From contig NZ_OCMS01000001.1 in assembly GCF_900215325.1 (NCBI RefSeq), positions 682,001-746,000 on the forward strand: 64,000 nt of DNA, given 5' to 3'. Both the position numbers and the translations under genes were made by a program. The first letter of the stretch is position 1; every line of letters starts with the position of its first letter. Positions 17,645 to 25,956 of this stretch are shown here, piece by piece. This DNA is from Fibrobacter sp. UWB16. GTDB lineage: Bacteria > Fibrobacterota > Fibrobacteria > Fibrobacterales > Fibrobacteraceae. Below the pieces are notes generated by a model. The model made no database searches. It was not told the DNA's origin and saw nothing but the letters and a program-made list of their open reading frames with translations.

Positions 17645-18430
17645 TTATGGAGAGTGTGGGTGCACCACATCGTGGTGATGATGCTCGCAGCAGCCACCAT
17701 GGGTATGGTCATGGCTCCCGAGAACGCGATGCGGCACTCCGTGGGCAATCAAATCGACTTCACAACCGTAAGTGCTATGGAGCATTTCTTCGGTCAGGTT
17801 CGCCCCTTCGTGGTAATGCACAGAATGGTTCACGCAAACGACGCTTTTCACCTTGTGCGAAAGAGCCATCAGGTCGTGCGTCACGATCACAATCGTCATC
17901 GTTTCGCTAAATTCTGCAAGCATGCTATAAAGCGCCTCAATCCCCGCGACGTCAATGTTATTGGACGGTTCATCCAAAAAGAGAATCTTCGGATTGCAGA
18001 CAAGAGAACGGGCAATCAGCACGCGTTGGCGTTCACCGCCACTCAGTTCACCCAGACGACGGTCCAAAAAGGTGCCAATATGCACGCGTTCAAGCGCCGC
18101 CTTCACTTCATCCGACTTGGGAGAAAGCCCCGCCTTGCCTGTGGCAACGCACTCGCCCACCGTAATCGGGAAATCGATATTCTTGTTCGTGTTCTGCGGC
18201 ACATAGCCAATAGCCACTTTCTTTGTCGGAACCTTTTCACCAAAAACGCGCACTGTTCCAGACGTAGGCTTCAAGAGCCCGACCATCAGTCTCATCAGTG
18301 TAGACTTGCCACCGCCATTCGGCCCGATAATAGCAACAAAGTCATTTTCGTCAATGGACAAGTTCACGTCCGTAAGCACGGGCGACTTACCATAGCCAAA
18401 CGAAAGATTTTTGATGTCAATGGCAGACAT
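17645..18430 (-). CDS. znuC: Zinc ABC transporter ATP-binding protein (ZnuC-like)
   Basis: This is a 261-residue ABC ATPase that would energise metal uptake with ZnuA and a ZnuB permease. Walker A is GPNGGGKS, the signature is LSGGERQR, and Walker B is ILFLDEP followed by the switch His in VTHD. The C-terminal ~25 residues are His/Cys-rich (ending EHHHHDVVHPHSP), which fits a zinc- or manganese-handling system. The start at 18430 shares a base with the znuA stop. No permease gene follows; the next gene is the 96-residue protein. The substrate could also be manganese. Confidence 0.88.
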   Translation of the reverse strand: MSAIDIKNLSFGYGKSPVLTDVNLSIDENDFVAIIGPNGGGKSTLMRLMVGLLKPTSGTVRVFGEKVPTKKVAIGYVPQNTNKNIDFPITVGECVATGKAGLSPKSDEVKAALERVHIGTFLDRRLGELSGGERQRVLIARSLVCNPKILFLDEPSNNIDVAGIEALYSMLAEFSETMTIVIVTHDLMALSHKVKSVVCVNHSVHYHEGANLTEEMLHSTYGCEVDLIAHGVPHRVLGSHDHTHGGCCEHHHHDVVHPHSP

Positions 18431-19308
18431 TACTTTTCACCAGCTGCTTTAAGAGCATCGACAAACGTCTGTATATTAGCGAGGAAATCAGCCGCAAGCG
18501 GGTCTGTTTCGACCACAACGGCACCAAGTTCCTTTGCAATCGTTTCTGCAGCGCGCTTGCTAAACTGGGGCTGCACAAAAACAGTCTTTACATCGTTCTT
18601 GCGACCAACCTGAATAAGCTTAGCCAAGTCCTTCGGCTTTGGCTCCTTGCCATTCACCTCAATCGAATACTGCGTAAGATTATAATCGTTTGCCAGATAC
18701 CCATACGACGGGTGGAACACAATAAACGAGCGACGGTTCAAGGGCAGGCCCACAACGGCCCCCACAATCTTACGATCCGCCCTGCGCAAAATTTCCTGCG
18801 TACTCATAAATCGATTCGTATAGTACGCGATATGATCCGGATCCAGAGCCTTAAAGGATTCGTAGATATTCAAGGCCAAAAGTTGCAAACGCATCGGAGA
18901 AGTCCAAATATGCGGATCAAGTTCATTTTCATCATCATGATGGTGGTGATGATCATCATCATGCTCCGCCTTCATCCATTTAATATTTCTGGAAATATCA
19001 ATAACCTTGACATTCTTGTTCGCACCCAAGAAGCGAGGCAACCAGGCCTTGTCCAAGCCAGAGCCATCCGTAAAGTAAGCCTCAGCCAACGAAAAAGCCT
19101 TGATCACGGCAGGCTTCGGTTCGTAATTGTGCGGGTCTGCCCCCGGCGGCAAAAGCGTCACCACGTTCACGCGGGCACCGCCAAGCATCTTTAACAGAGT
19201 CGCATAAGGCTGCAAAGAAACTGCAACTGTAATTTCTTTTTCGCTGGCAAACAGAACCGCAGCCGGGAGAACAACAAGCAGCAGCAAAAGACGTGCTATA
19301 CGACGCAT
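18430..19308 (-). CDS. znuA: Zinc-binding ABC transporter solute-binding protein (ZnuA-like)
   Basis: This is a 292-residue cluster A-I metal-binding receptor with a signal peptide (MRRIARLLLLLVVLPAAVLF). Metal-ligand histidines are recognisable in PPGADPHNYEPKP, in DPHIWTSP and in VFHPSYGYLA. Between the first two lies a mobile His/Asp-rich loop (EHDDDHHHHHDDE), typical of zinc-specific members. The start codon overlaps the HAD-phosphatase stop by one base and the stop overlaps the znuC start by one base, so the three are translationally coupled. Confidence 0.92.
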   Translation of the reverse strand: MRRIARLLLLLVVLPAAVLFASEKEITVAVSLQPYATLLKMLGGARVNVVTLLPPGADPHNYEPKPAVIKAFSLAEAYFTDGSGLDKAWLPRFLGANKNVKVIDISRNIKWMKAEHDDDHHHHHDDENELDPHIWTSPMRLQLLALNIYESFKALDPDHIAYYTNRFMSTQEILRRADRKIVGAVVGLPLNRRSFIVFHPSYGYLANDYNLTQYSIEVNGKEPKPKDLAKLIQVGRKNDVKTVFVQPQFSKRAAETIAKELGAVVVETDPLAADFLANIQTFVDALKAAGEK

Positions 19309-20099
19309 TATTTTTTTCCTTCTAAAAAGGCGTTGAAATCAATTTCACTAACATTATTGACAATAAATTCGGGCTTCACGTCGAGAAGCTCGACATCCGC
19401 CATTTTCGATTCGCCGCACAAGGGCAGCACAAATCGACAGCCGGAACGTTTTGCAAGTTCAAAGTCCGTATAAAGTCGGTCACCCACAAACAAGATTTCT
19501 TCGGGGCGGTAAAGTTTCAAAAGTCCCGAAAGCATTGCCGGATTCGGCTTGCCAAAGCTCATCTCGGGTTCGACGCCGTAAGCCGTCTTGAGGAGAGCCA
19601 TGAAGCTACCGATATCGGGCACCGGGCCGCGTTCGTCGGGGCAGACAAAATCCGTATGCGTGACCCAGAACGGGATACCGCGCTGCACGCGGAAAGAGAG
19701 CTCGCAAAGTTCACGGTAGTCAAAGCTATTGTGGTAAGCAACAAGTACGAGTTCGGTTTCTTCGACCGAAGGGCGCAAATTGAGACTCGGATCCTGTGCT
19801 GCAAACCATTCGTACACTTCCGGGTTTGCAAAGAAAAAGACGTTCTTGATCTTGCGTTCGTGAATCGCATCGAGCGAGAGGTACAGCGCCGAGATGATAG
19901 AATCATCAGCCAGCGGAAGCCCCATGACCTTGAGGCGGTTTTCGTAAAAGACCGGAGACTTGCTCGTGTTGTTGCTCAAGTAATAGACCGGCACGCGCTT
20001 AGAGACGCGATTGACCGTTTCGACCGCACCAGGGTATGGGCGGCCACTCAAATAGAGAGTTCCGTCTAAATCGAAGACAACAGCTTTTACTTTTTTCAC
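19308..20099 (-). CDS. HAD-superfamily phosphatase, NagD/type IIA-like
   Basis: This is a 263-residue HAD hydrolase. Motif I is VFDLDGTLY with the nucleophile and acid aspartates. Motif II is YLSNNTSKS, motif III contains the Lys of SFGKPNPAM, and motif IV is VGDRLYTDFELAKRSG. A type IIA cap domain lies between motifs II and III, as in NagD and p-nitrophenylphosphatases. Likely substrates are small sugar or nucleotide phosphates, not deducible here. It is the first gene of the znu-ybeY operon and starts only 35 bp from the divergent rsmE, so the two promoters must overlap. Confidence 0.88.
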   Translation of the reverse strand: MKKVKAVVFDLDGTLYLSGRPYPGAVETVNRVSKRVPVYYLSNNTSKSPVFYENRLKVMGLPLADDSIISALYLSLDAIHERKIKNVFFFANPEVYEWFAAQDPSLNLRPSVEETELVLVAYHNSFDYRELCELSFRVQRGIPFWVTHTDFVCPDERGPVPDIGSFMALLKTAYGVEPEMSFGKPNPAMLSGLLKLYRPEEILFVGDRLYTDFELAKRSGCRFVLPLCGESKMADVELLDVKPEFIVNNVSEIDFNAFLEGKK

Positions 20100-20134
20100 G
20101 GGATGTAATATAGAAATTTTCTATTTTAGCGTAC

Positions 20135-20860
20135 ATGAAAACTCCCGACAGTCGTTTCTATTGCCCGCTCATTAGCGTTGGCACCATTATCTTGGATGAA
20201 AATGAAAGCAGCCATGCCGTACGCGTTTGCCGTGCAGCAAATGGCGATACGCTACAGCTCTGCGACGGCCTCGGGCATTATGCCGATGCAACAATCACCA
20301 AGGCCGATTCCAAAGCCTGCGAAGTCCGCGTAGATACAGTCGAAGACGCCCCGTTCAAGCGTCCGCGCCTAAATCTTGGCATCTCCTGCCTCAAGGATGA
20401 CGCCCTCGAAGAGGTCGTTTTCCATGCGGCACAGACCGAAACGGACAGCATCATCTTTTTGCGTACGGACTACTCGCAAGAGCCCAAGAACTCCGACCTG
20501 AAAAAGACAGTTCGACGCGCTGAGCTCAAATCGCTCGTGAGCCTCAAGCAATCCAAGAAGCCCTGGATGACGCGCATCGAAGGGCCGATTGAATTCGACA
20601 AGTGGCTCAAGGATTATCAGGGAGACTTGATTCTCTGCGATATCGATGGAGAACGCAAGTTGGATTTGAGTGAAGGTTCCGCAGATGGAACGCCCGCCAA
20701 GCCGATTACTTTACTTGTAGGCCCGGAAGGTGGATTTTCGCCACGAGAGGTCGAAGCAATAAAGACCTTCCAGAACGGGAAGGTCTACTTGCTGAACTTG
20801 GGCAATACACGCTTGCGAGCACGCACTGCCGCGGTTATTGCATTAGGAAAAGTGTTATAA
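20135..20860 (+). CDS. rsmE: 16S rRNA m3U1498 methyltransferase RsmE
   Basis: This is a 241-residue SPOUT-class methyltransferase that N3-methylates U1498 of 16S rRNA using SAM. An N-terminal PUA-like domain (about residues 15-75, starting HAVRVCRAANGD) is followed by the SPOUT domain. The latter has the trefoil-knot motifs LLVGPEGGFSPREVEA and LNLGNTRLRARTAAV. Length is normal for the family. It is divergent from the HAD phosphatase gene and convergent with purT. Confidence 0.95.
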   Translation: MKTPDSRFYCPLISVGTIILDENESSHAVRVCRAANGDTLQLCDGLGHYADATITKADSKACEVRVDTVEDAPFKRPRLNLGISCLKDDALEEVVFHAAQTETDSIIFLRTDYSQEPKNSDLKKTVRRAELKSLVSLKQSKKPWMTRIEGPIEFDKWLKDYQGDLILCDIDGERKLDLSEGSADGTPAKPITLLVGPEGGFSPREVEAIKTFQNGKVYLLNLGNTRLRARTAAVIALGKVL

Positions 20861-20863
20861 TGG

Positions 20864-20891
20864 ATCGCCACGGGGCTTCGCCCCTCGCGAT
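20864..20891. repeat. REP-like palindrome between convergent genes
   Basis: ATCGC-CACGGGGC-TTC-GCCCCTC-GCGAT forms a long imperfect palindrome, followed by GATGACG. Lying between the ends of rsmE and purT it may also act as a transcription barrier, though it lacks a T tract. Confidence 0.6.
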
Positions 20892-20910
20892 GACGTATTA
20901 GCGAAAGAAA

Positions 20911-22095
20911 CTACAGAGTCACCTTCACTTTTTCGCGCATAGCCATGACGGTTGCCTTGGCTTCTTCAACGGTGTCGCGACGAGCAAGGAGAACGCCCAT
21001 ACGGCGGTGGCCCTTGAGTTCCGGCTTTCCGAACAAGCGAAGGCCCGTATCCGGTTCTGCAAGAACTTCTTCGAGGCCGCTGAACTTCACGTGGTCAGAA
21101 TTGCCATCGACGACGATTGCCTTTGATGCGCTCGGGCCGTGGAAAGCGATGTTCGGGATCGGGAGACCGAGAATAGCGCGTGCGTGCAAAGCAAATTCGG
21201 AGAGGTCCTGAGAAATGAGCGTCACCATGCCCGTATCGTGCGGACGCGGAGAGACTTCGCTGAACAAGACCTCGTCCTTGCAAACAAAAAGTTCCACACC
21301 AAAGATGCCGCGACCGCCAAGAGCGTCCGTGACTTTCTTTGCAATCACCTTTGCCTGTTCCAAGAGTTCCGGCTTCATCGGCTGCGGCTGCCAAGATTCC
21401 TGATAGTCACCGCCCACTTGATGGTGACCAATCGGTTCCAAGAAGCTGGTGCCGCCCACATGGCGCACCGTAAGCAAAGTAATTTCGTAATCGAACGGCA
21501 CAAAGCCTTCAACAATCACGCGGCTGGCAGCACCAGTGCGACCACCCGTCTGGGAAATGTTCCAGGAATTTTCAATGTCGGCTTCGGTCTTGATGACGCT
21601 CTGACCGTGACCGGAAGAACTCATCACCGGCTTCACCACGCACGGGATGCCGATTTCCTTGACCGCAGCCTTGAAATCTTCGTAGTTATCCGCAAAGCGG
21701 TACGGGCTCGTCTTGAGTCCGAGCTCTTCGGCAGCCAGGCGGCGGATACCTTCGCGGTTCATCGTGAGCTTCGTGGCCTTGGCGGTCGGGATGACGTTGT
21801 AGCCTTCCTTTTCAAGTTCCACGAGAGTGTCCGTTGCAATCGCTTCGACTTCCGGCACGATGTAGTCCGGCTTTTCTTTTTCAATGACAGCACGGAGTTC
21901 CTTACCATCGAGCATGTTAATCACGTAGCTACGATGAGCCACCTGCATGCCCGGAGCGTTGGCGTAACGATCCACAGCAATCACTTCGACGCCAAGACGC
22001 ATCATTTCGATGATGACTTCCTTGCCCAATTCACCAGAACCGCAAAAAAGAACCTTTGTTGCGGTAGAACTAAGAGGTGTACCGATTTCTGCCAT
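20911..22095 (-). CDS. purT: Formate-dependent GAR transformylase PurT
   Basis: This is a 394-residue ATP-grasp enzyme making formyl-glycinamide ribonucleotide from GAR, formate and ATP in purine synthesis, an alternative to folate-dependent PurN. The N-terminal Rossmann part carries [15 protein letters not shown]. The ATP-grasp core has [16 protein letters not shown] and the metal-binding segment [20 protein letters not shown] followed by HDTGMVTL. Length matches E. coli PurT (about 392). AAGGAG lies five bases before the ATG at 22095. It stands as a single gene. Confidence 0.95.
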   Translation of the reverse strand: MAEIGTPLSSTATKVLFCGSGELGKEVIIEMMRLGVEVIAVDRYANAPGMQVAHRSYVINMLDGKELRAVIEKEKPDYIVPEVEAIATDTLVELEKEGYNVIPTAKATKLTMNREGIRRLAAEELGLKTSPYRFADNYEDFKAAVKEIGIPCVVKPVMSSSGHGQSVIKTEADIENSWNISQTGGRTGAASRVIVEGFVPFDYEITLLTVRHVGGTSFLEPIGHHQVGGDYQESWQPQPMKPELLEQAKVIAKKVTDALGGRGIFGVELFVCKDEVLFSEVSPRPHDTGMVTLISQDLSEFALHARAILGLPIPNIAFHGPSASKAIVVDGNSDHVKFSGLEEVLAEPDTGLRLFGKPELKGHRRMGVLLARRDTVEEAKATVMAMREKVKVTL

Positions 22096-22146
22096 AAAAA
22101 CTCCTTGTTGTGACTACAAATATAAAATTATTAGGCTTCCATTAAC

Positions 22147-22221
22147 GGAGATGCCCTCCCGGAACCCCGGAACTTGTCCGGGGCAAGCTCAGTCCGGGAT
22201 GACAAGTGGCGGGCATGACAA
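22147..22221. repeat. Nested GGAGATGCCC...GGGCATGACA repeat
   Basis: GGAGATGCCCTCC opens and GGCGGGCATGACA closes the element. A second hairpin (CCCCGG...CCGGGG) and a CCGGGATGACA copy are nested inside. Related simple copies lie at 25445-25475 and 43436-43463, and an interrupted one at 58590-58700. Confidence 0.6.
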
Positions 22222-22234
22222 TGAAATTTCGCAG

Positions 22235-23839
22235 TTAATTACTTTCGGCGTTTTTTATGCAACGGACTGAAAACTGAGAATTCGGAGAAAAATCCTCTAT
22301 CGAAGCTTCGTTGACATTATTTTGGTGAGTTGTTTGATTTATTAAATGCACGCACATTCCAGAATTACGAGAACTCCAAAAATACGCATCCGTTCCTAAA
22401 CCACCTTCATGGTACACACCTTCAATAAAAGCTCTCGCTCCCCCAGGAAGCGCCGTAAAGCCATACAAATCAGAACCTTCCCCTATATTCCATATCTTTG
22501 AAGACTTGAGAACTTCACCAGCATTATTTTTTGCGTCTGGATTTTGATCTAATTCATTAACAGCGTAAATAAGTCCATCCCAATCCGCTAAGCTAGGCAA
22601 ACGCCAACCATTAGGGCAAGCATTTTTAGCGGCCGCCAATGAATAGAGTCTCCCATATATTTCACAATTCGATTCTTTATTTTCATAGCAACGACTATTT
22701 TCTGTTTCATAATTCAAGTTTTCGGCCATCCATGTTTCGGAATAATCTTTACTCTTAACTTCAATTGTCGTGTACTTGTAAATTTGATAAGTTTTTTCTT
22801 CAGTGTCTTTATTTTCAAATTCGGCACAGAACAAATGATCCGCATCCTCTGCTTTGTATTTTTCATCACCGCATTTTTCATAAACCACAACTTTTTTGCC
22901 ATTTTCGCAAGTCTCTAATTCCACATCATATTCTTCCCCATTACACAGAGGATACGTTTTATTGTTAAAACAGAATTTTGCATGTACGTTATATAATTCG
23001 TCACCACAAGATTTCAAAACTTTTACAGGTTCGCCATTAACGCATTCATACGTCGCTGGGTCATATTTTTTGCCATTGCAAAGTGGATACGCTTCCCCCT
23101 CTGCCGTGCAGAAACTTTTTTCAGGGTCATAAGGCTTTGTTCCGCATATGGCCTTGTAAAGCTTTGTCGTTGTCGCATCTTTGCCTTCGCCGCACTGGAT
23201 TTGAACAACACCATCCATGTCGCTCACGATCTTGCAGCTGGCGCCGTCACTACCATTTGTGCCGTTAGTGCCGTTCGTACCGTCTGTGCCTTTTGTACCA
23301 GGAGCACCCGGTTTACCATCAACGCCATTGTGAATCGTTACGGATGTTTTACCGCAGGTCACAACAGCATCATCGCTATCTTCGGCTTTAGCAACAGAAC
23401 AAGAAGTTCCATCCTTACCATTAGAACCATCTTTACCGTCAGCACCATCAGCACCGTTCTTCACACTTCCAATAGACTTGCCATCACAAACAACATCAAA
23501 TCCTGTACCATCCTTAAAAGCAGTCATGGTGCAAGACTTTCCGTCGGTACCGTCTTTACCATCAGCGCCATCTTTTCCGTTCTTGCCATTTGTACCATTT
23601 TTACCATTGGAGCCATCAGTGCCAGTAACAGCAGTCCATCCATCGTCTGTGCAAGCATAGACCTTCACAGAGTCAGACACATAGACAAACTTACCTATAG
23701 CAGACTTATCACATTTGCCCAAATCTTTAAACGCCTTAACGGTGTCAGCGCCGCCATATTCAGAGATATTGGTCACTTCATCACCGCACGCCATCAAAAG
23801 CAATGCCGTTCCAAAAAACGGAATAAGACAATTTTTCAT
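22235..23839 (-). CDS. Collagen-like FISUMP-domain lipoprotein
   Basis: This is a 534-residue predicted lipoprotein (signal peptide ending LLMAC). After a short VYACTDDGW module come three collagen-like Gly-X-X blocks (about residues 75-205) separated by short Cys-containing modules of the type SCTMTAF...VVCDGKSIG. Next come four Cys-rich repeats with YPLCNG and KYDPATYECVNG patterns. The C-terminal ~150 residues resemble a FISUMP domain (ETWMAENLNY, ACPNGWRLPS, FSVRCIKN). It follows the outer-membrane barrel gene by 20 bp in the same operon. Collagen-like stalks usually extend a domain from the surface; a binding role for the head is inference. Confidence 0.87.
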   Translation of the reverse strand: MKNCLIPFFGTALLLMACGDEVTNISEYGGADTVKAFKDLGKCDKSAIGKFVYVSDSVKVYACTDDGWTAVTGTDGSNGKNGTNGKNGKDGADGKDGTDGKSCTMTAFKDGTGFDVVCDGKSIGSVKNGADGADGKDGSNGKDGTSCSVAKAEDSDDAVVTCGKTSVTIHNGVDGKPGAPGTKGTDGTNGTNGTNGSDGASCKIVSDMDGVVQIQCGEGKDATTTKLYKAICGTKPYDPEKSFCTAEGEAYPLCNGKKYDPATYECVNGEPVKVLKSCGDELYNVHAKFCFNNKTYPLCNGEEYDVELETCENGKKVVVYEKCGDEKYKAEDADHLFCAEFENKDTEEKTYQIYKYTTIEVKSKDYSETWMAENLNYETENSRCYENKESNCEIYGRLYSLAAAKNACPNGWRLPSLADWDGLIYAVNELDQNPDAKNNAGEVLKSSKIWNIGEGSDLYGFTALPGGARAFIEGVYHEGGLGTDAYFWSSRNSGMCVHLINQTTHQNNVNEASIEDFSPNSQFSVRCIKNAESN

Positions 23840-23859
23840 TTATTTTCTCCTAAAAATAT

Positions 23860-25413
23860 TTAAAATTTCATATCAACAGGATTGAAGTTAAACTTCACGC
23901 CCGAACGTATCCAAGCATCCGAGCCATCTTCTTTTTTGTCATGCGAGAGATTGCGATAGACGCGGAAGCCCCCGCCAAAGTAAAATCTGAACCAATCTTG
24001 CACTTTCCTTTCGTACAAAGCATCTACGACAAACTGTTTTTCCACAACACCAGAAAGAGCATCTTCAGATTTCAAAGCAACATCATAGTCCGTATAAAGT
24101 TCCTTATCGCCCTGACGAAGCCATGCAAGCGTAAGCGTTGCCGAATGAACGCCACCGTTCCAATTCATGTCAAACCAGAGATCCAGAGCATCGCCACCCC
24201 TGCGGTATCCAATAGGGTAATCGACAAAGTAGGCATCGGCATAATCGCGGTCGCCCTGTTCGCGATAATTGCTGCGGTAATTACGGCGACCCGTGTATTT
24301 TAACAGCGGGAGTCTACTATTGTTTGATGCCGGGTCCGTTTTCACGACATCCAAACGCCAAGAGAATTTGCCGTAGTTGCGAGTTTCAAGTTCATGATAG
24401 TAGCCGACCATGTAATTGATAATGGAGCGGTTCGTCCCCATCTTTTTATCTTCGCCGACAGGGCTTGCAATATCTTCCATATTAATTTGGCTGTAGAACT
24501 TGGCACCATTGGAAGTCTTGTAACCAAATTCAACAGAAGTCGCCGCCGAAGTGTATCCCGTTGCATAATTATCATGCCAGTACATGAATGGATTGAAAGA
24601 GCGGAATTCCAAAGACTTGCCGCCAATCACACTTTGTTCGACCAAATAAATCCAGAACTTTTTCGTCTCGACACCAAACCTGTGGAACACCATATTTTTC
24701 ACGTTCTCGGTATAAGTGCGATTGCGCTGGTTGCTCACTTGGCGCTCCGTACACTTTTGAGCGTACGCTTCGCTATCCTTACTTTCCGGGCACCCCGTCT
24801 CGTGATTCATCACATCGCCAAATAGCCAAGCATTCAACGAGCTCAACATAAAATCGTAACGGAAAATGCCGATACTCAAATTCCAGTGGATTCCATCGTG
24901 ATAAGGCAATCCACCAAGGAAAATATCGTTCTTGGAAACCTTCAAGTCTTCGGGATTAAAACGGCCAAACTGCACAAAGCCAATAGGATTATACCACTTG
25001 GCATAAGCATTTATCGGCACATTGATATCAAGCTCGCTAGGCTTGTAAGTAAAGTTCGTCTTCAGTTCGCTATTGTACCAAGCTTCCAGATCCTTGCGAA
25101 GCGGAGCCTCCAGCAAAAAATGGAAGTCCTTGTATCCAGCACGGAAACTGAGAGTAAAGAAAGGATTGATGCGTTCCTCGTAATTGCGAGCCGTTTCAAG
25201 AGGAATGCGGAGTCCGCGCCAATTTTTCCCATAATATTCGGCAGTATCCACAGCAAAAACGGGATCCGTCGGGCCACCATTAAAGCCAAAATTGAAATCG
25301 GTCCCGATTTGAAAATAGCCAACCTTTTTCGCAGGCTTTTCCGAAACGTTTTCAGCCGAGGCAAACGCCACCACTGCCATCAAACAAACAAACAATAAAG
25401 TACGAGATAACAT
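23860..25413 (-). CDS. Predicted outer-membrane beta-barrel protein
   Basis: This is a 517-residue exported protein with a signal peptide (MLSRTLLFVCLMAVVAFASA). The rest is an alternation of amphipathic strands rich in Tyr, Phe, Trp and Asn, and it ends in a phenylalanine (VKFNFNPVDMKF), which is the usual signal for BAM-mediated insertion. The pattern suggests a porin-like barrel with long extracellular loops (for example around the two Cys of TGCPESKDSEAYAQKC). I cannot assign a specific family. No clear Shine-Dalgarno sequence precedes the ATG at 25413. It is the first gene of a pair with the collagen-like FISUMP lipoprotein (20-bp gap). Confidence 0.78.
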   Translation of the reverse strand: MLSRTLLFVCLMAVVAFASAENVSEKPAKKVGYFQIGTDFNFGFNGGPTDPVFAVDTAEYYGKNWRGLRIPLETARNYEERINPFFTLSFRAGYKDFHFLLEAPLRKDLEAWYNSELKTNFTYKPSELDINVPINAYAKWYNPIGFVQFGRFNPEDLKVSKNDIFLGGLPYHDGIHWNLSIGIFRYDFMLSSLNAWLFGDVMNHETGCPESKDSEAYAQKCTERQVSNQRNRTYTENVKNMVFHRFGVETKKFWIYLVEQSVIGGKSLEFRSFNPFMYWHDNYATGYTSAATSVEFGYKTSNGAKFYSQINMEDIASPVGEDKKMGTNRSIINYMVGYYHELETRNYGKFSWRLDVVKTDPASNNSRLPLLKYTGRRNYRSNYREQGDRDYADAYFVDYPIGYRRGGDALDLWFDMNWNGGVHSATLTLAWLRQGDKELYTDYDVALKSEDALSGVVEKQFVVDALYERKVQDWFRFYFGGGFRVYRNLSHDKKEDGSDAWIRSGVKFNFNPVDMKF

Positions 25414-25444
25414 AACATAAATGTATTAAAAAGTCTTTTAAACA

Positions 25445-25475
25445 TGGAGATGCCCGCTCAAGGCGGGCATGACAA
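25445..25475. repeat. GGAGATGCCCGC...GCGGGCATGACA palindromic repeat
   Basis: TGCCCGC and GCGGGCA pair around a short loop, flanked by GGAGA and TGACA. A copy with a different loop is at 43436-43463. Confidence 0.65.
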
Positions 25476-25503
25476 ATCAGGCATGAAGCGGAGCGGACAC
25501 ACC

Positions 25504-25790
25504 GTGAGCCATAAGCGGCACGGCGTAAGCGTGCCGTGTTGGCGAGAGCGGAGCGCCGACGGAGCTTTTCTATTAAATCAAAGCGAAGCGGGTACTCTGT
25601 GAGCCGGAGGTGACTCGTATTGACGAGTCATCGAAGGCGAGAGCTAGGCGAAGAAGGAACTTGTCCTTTGCACAAGAGCCGAACGGTGCGCATTAGTGAG
25701 CCACAAGTGCCTCGTATCAACGAGGCATGGTGGCGAGAGCGAGACGACGATGGATGTTCCATATTACACAAGAGTCGAGCGGACATCAGA
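25504..25790. repeat. Three tandem ~96-bp units with covarying hairpins
   Basis: Units start at 25504, 25599 and 25696, each with GTGAGCC. Each has a hairpin and then GGCGAGAGC and a less conserved tail. The stems are CGGCACG/CGTGCCG (25516-25536), TGACTCGT/ACGAGTCA (25611-25630) and TGCCTCGT/ACGAGGCA (25708-25727). Stem sequences differ but pairing is kept. Further hairpins without the unit flanks follow (GGGTGCG/CGCACCC at 25837-25856 and TCGAGG/CCTCGA near 25875-25898). The 539-bp gap between the barrel gene and ftsZ holds no convincing ORF. Confidence 0.7.
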
Positions 25791-25935
25791 AGGACCACCC
25801 AGGCAGGGAGACCCGGGTGATCCCTTGTGTTGTGGTGGGTGCGCACTCACGCACCCGTGTGTGTGTGTTCTTTCTCGAGGGCGTGTTCGAAAACCTCGAA
25901 CATACCTGGTCGAATTTCGTTATTGCAATGTAGGG

Positions 25936-25956
25936 CTAATCGTTATTCACGATTAG
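25936..25956. terminator. Hairpin overlapping the ftsZ stop codon
   Basis: CTAATCG and CGATTAG form a perfect 7-bp stem with a 7-nt loop that includes the ftsZ TAA. No T tract follows on the minus strand, so it may stabilise the mRNA end rather than terminate. Confidence 0.4.

Noticed and set aside
25504-25790. CRISPR array
   Set aside because: Only three units with imperfect 96-bp period; the variable parts are hairpins, not spacers, and no cas genes are nearby.
25620-25956. Short plus-strand ORFs in the tandem-repeat region sharing ARARRRx-like peptides
   Set aside because: The shared peptides follow from the DNA repeat; frames end at different places and no good start sites exist, so structure explains them better than coding.
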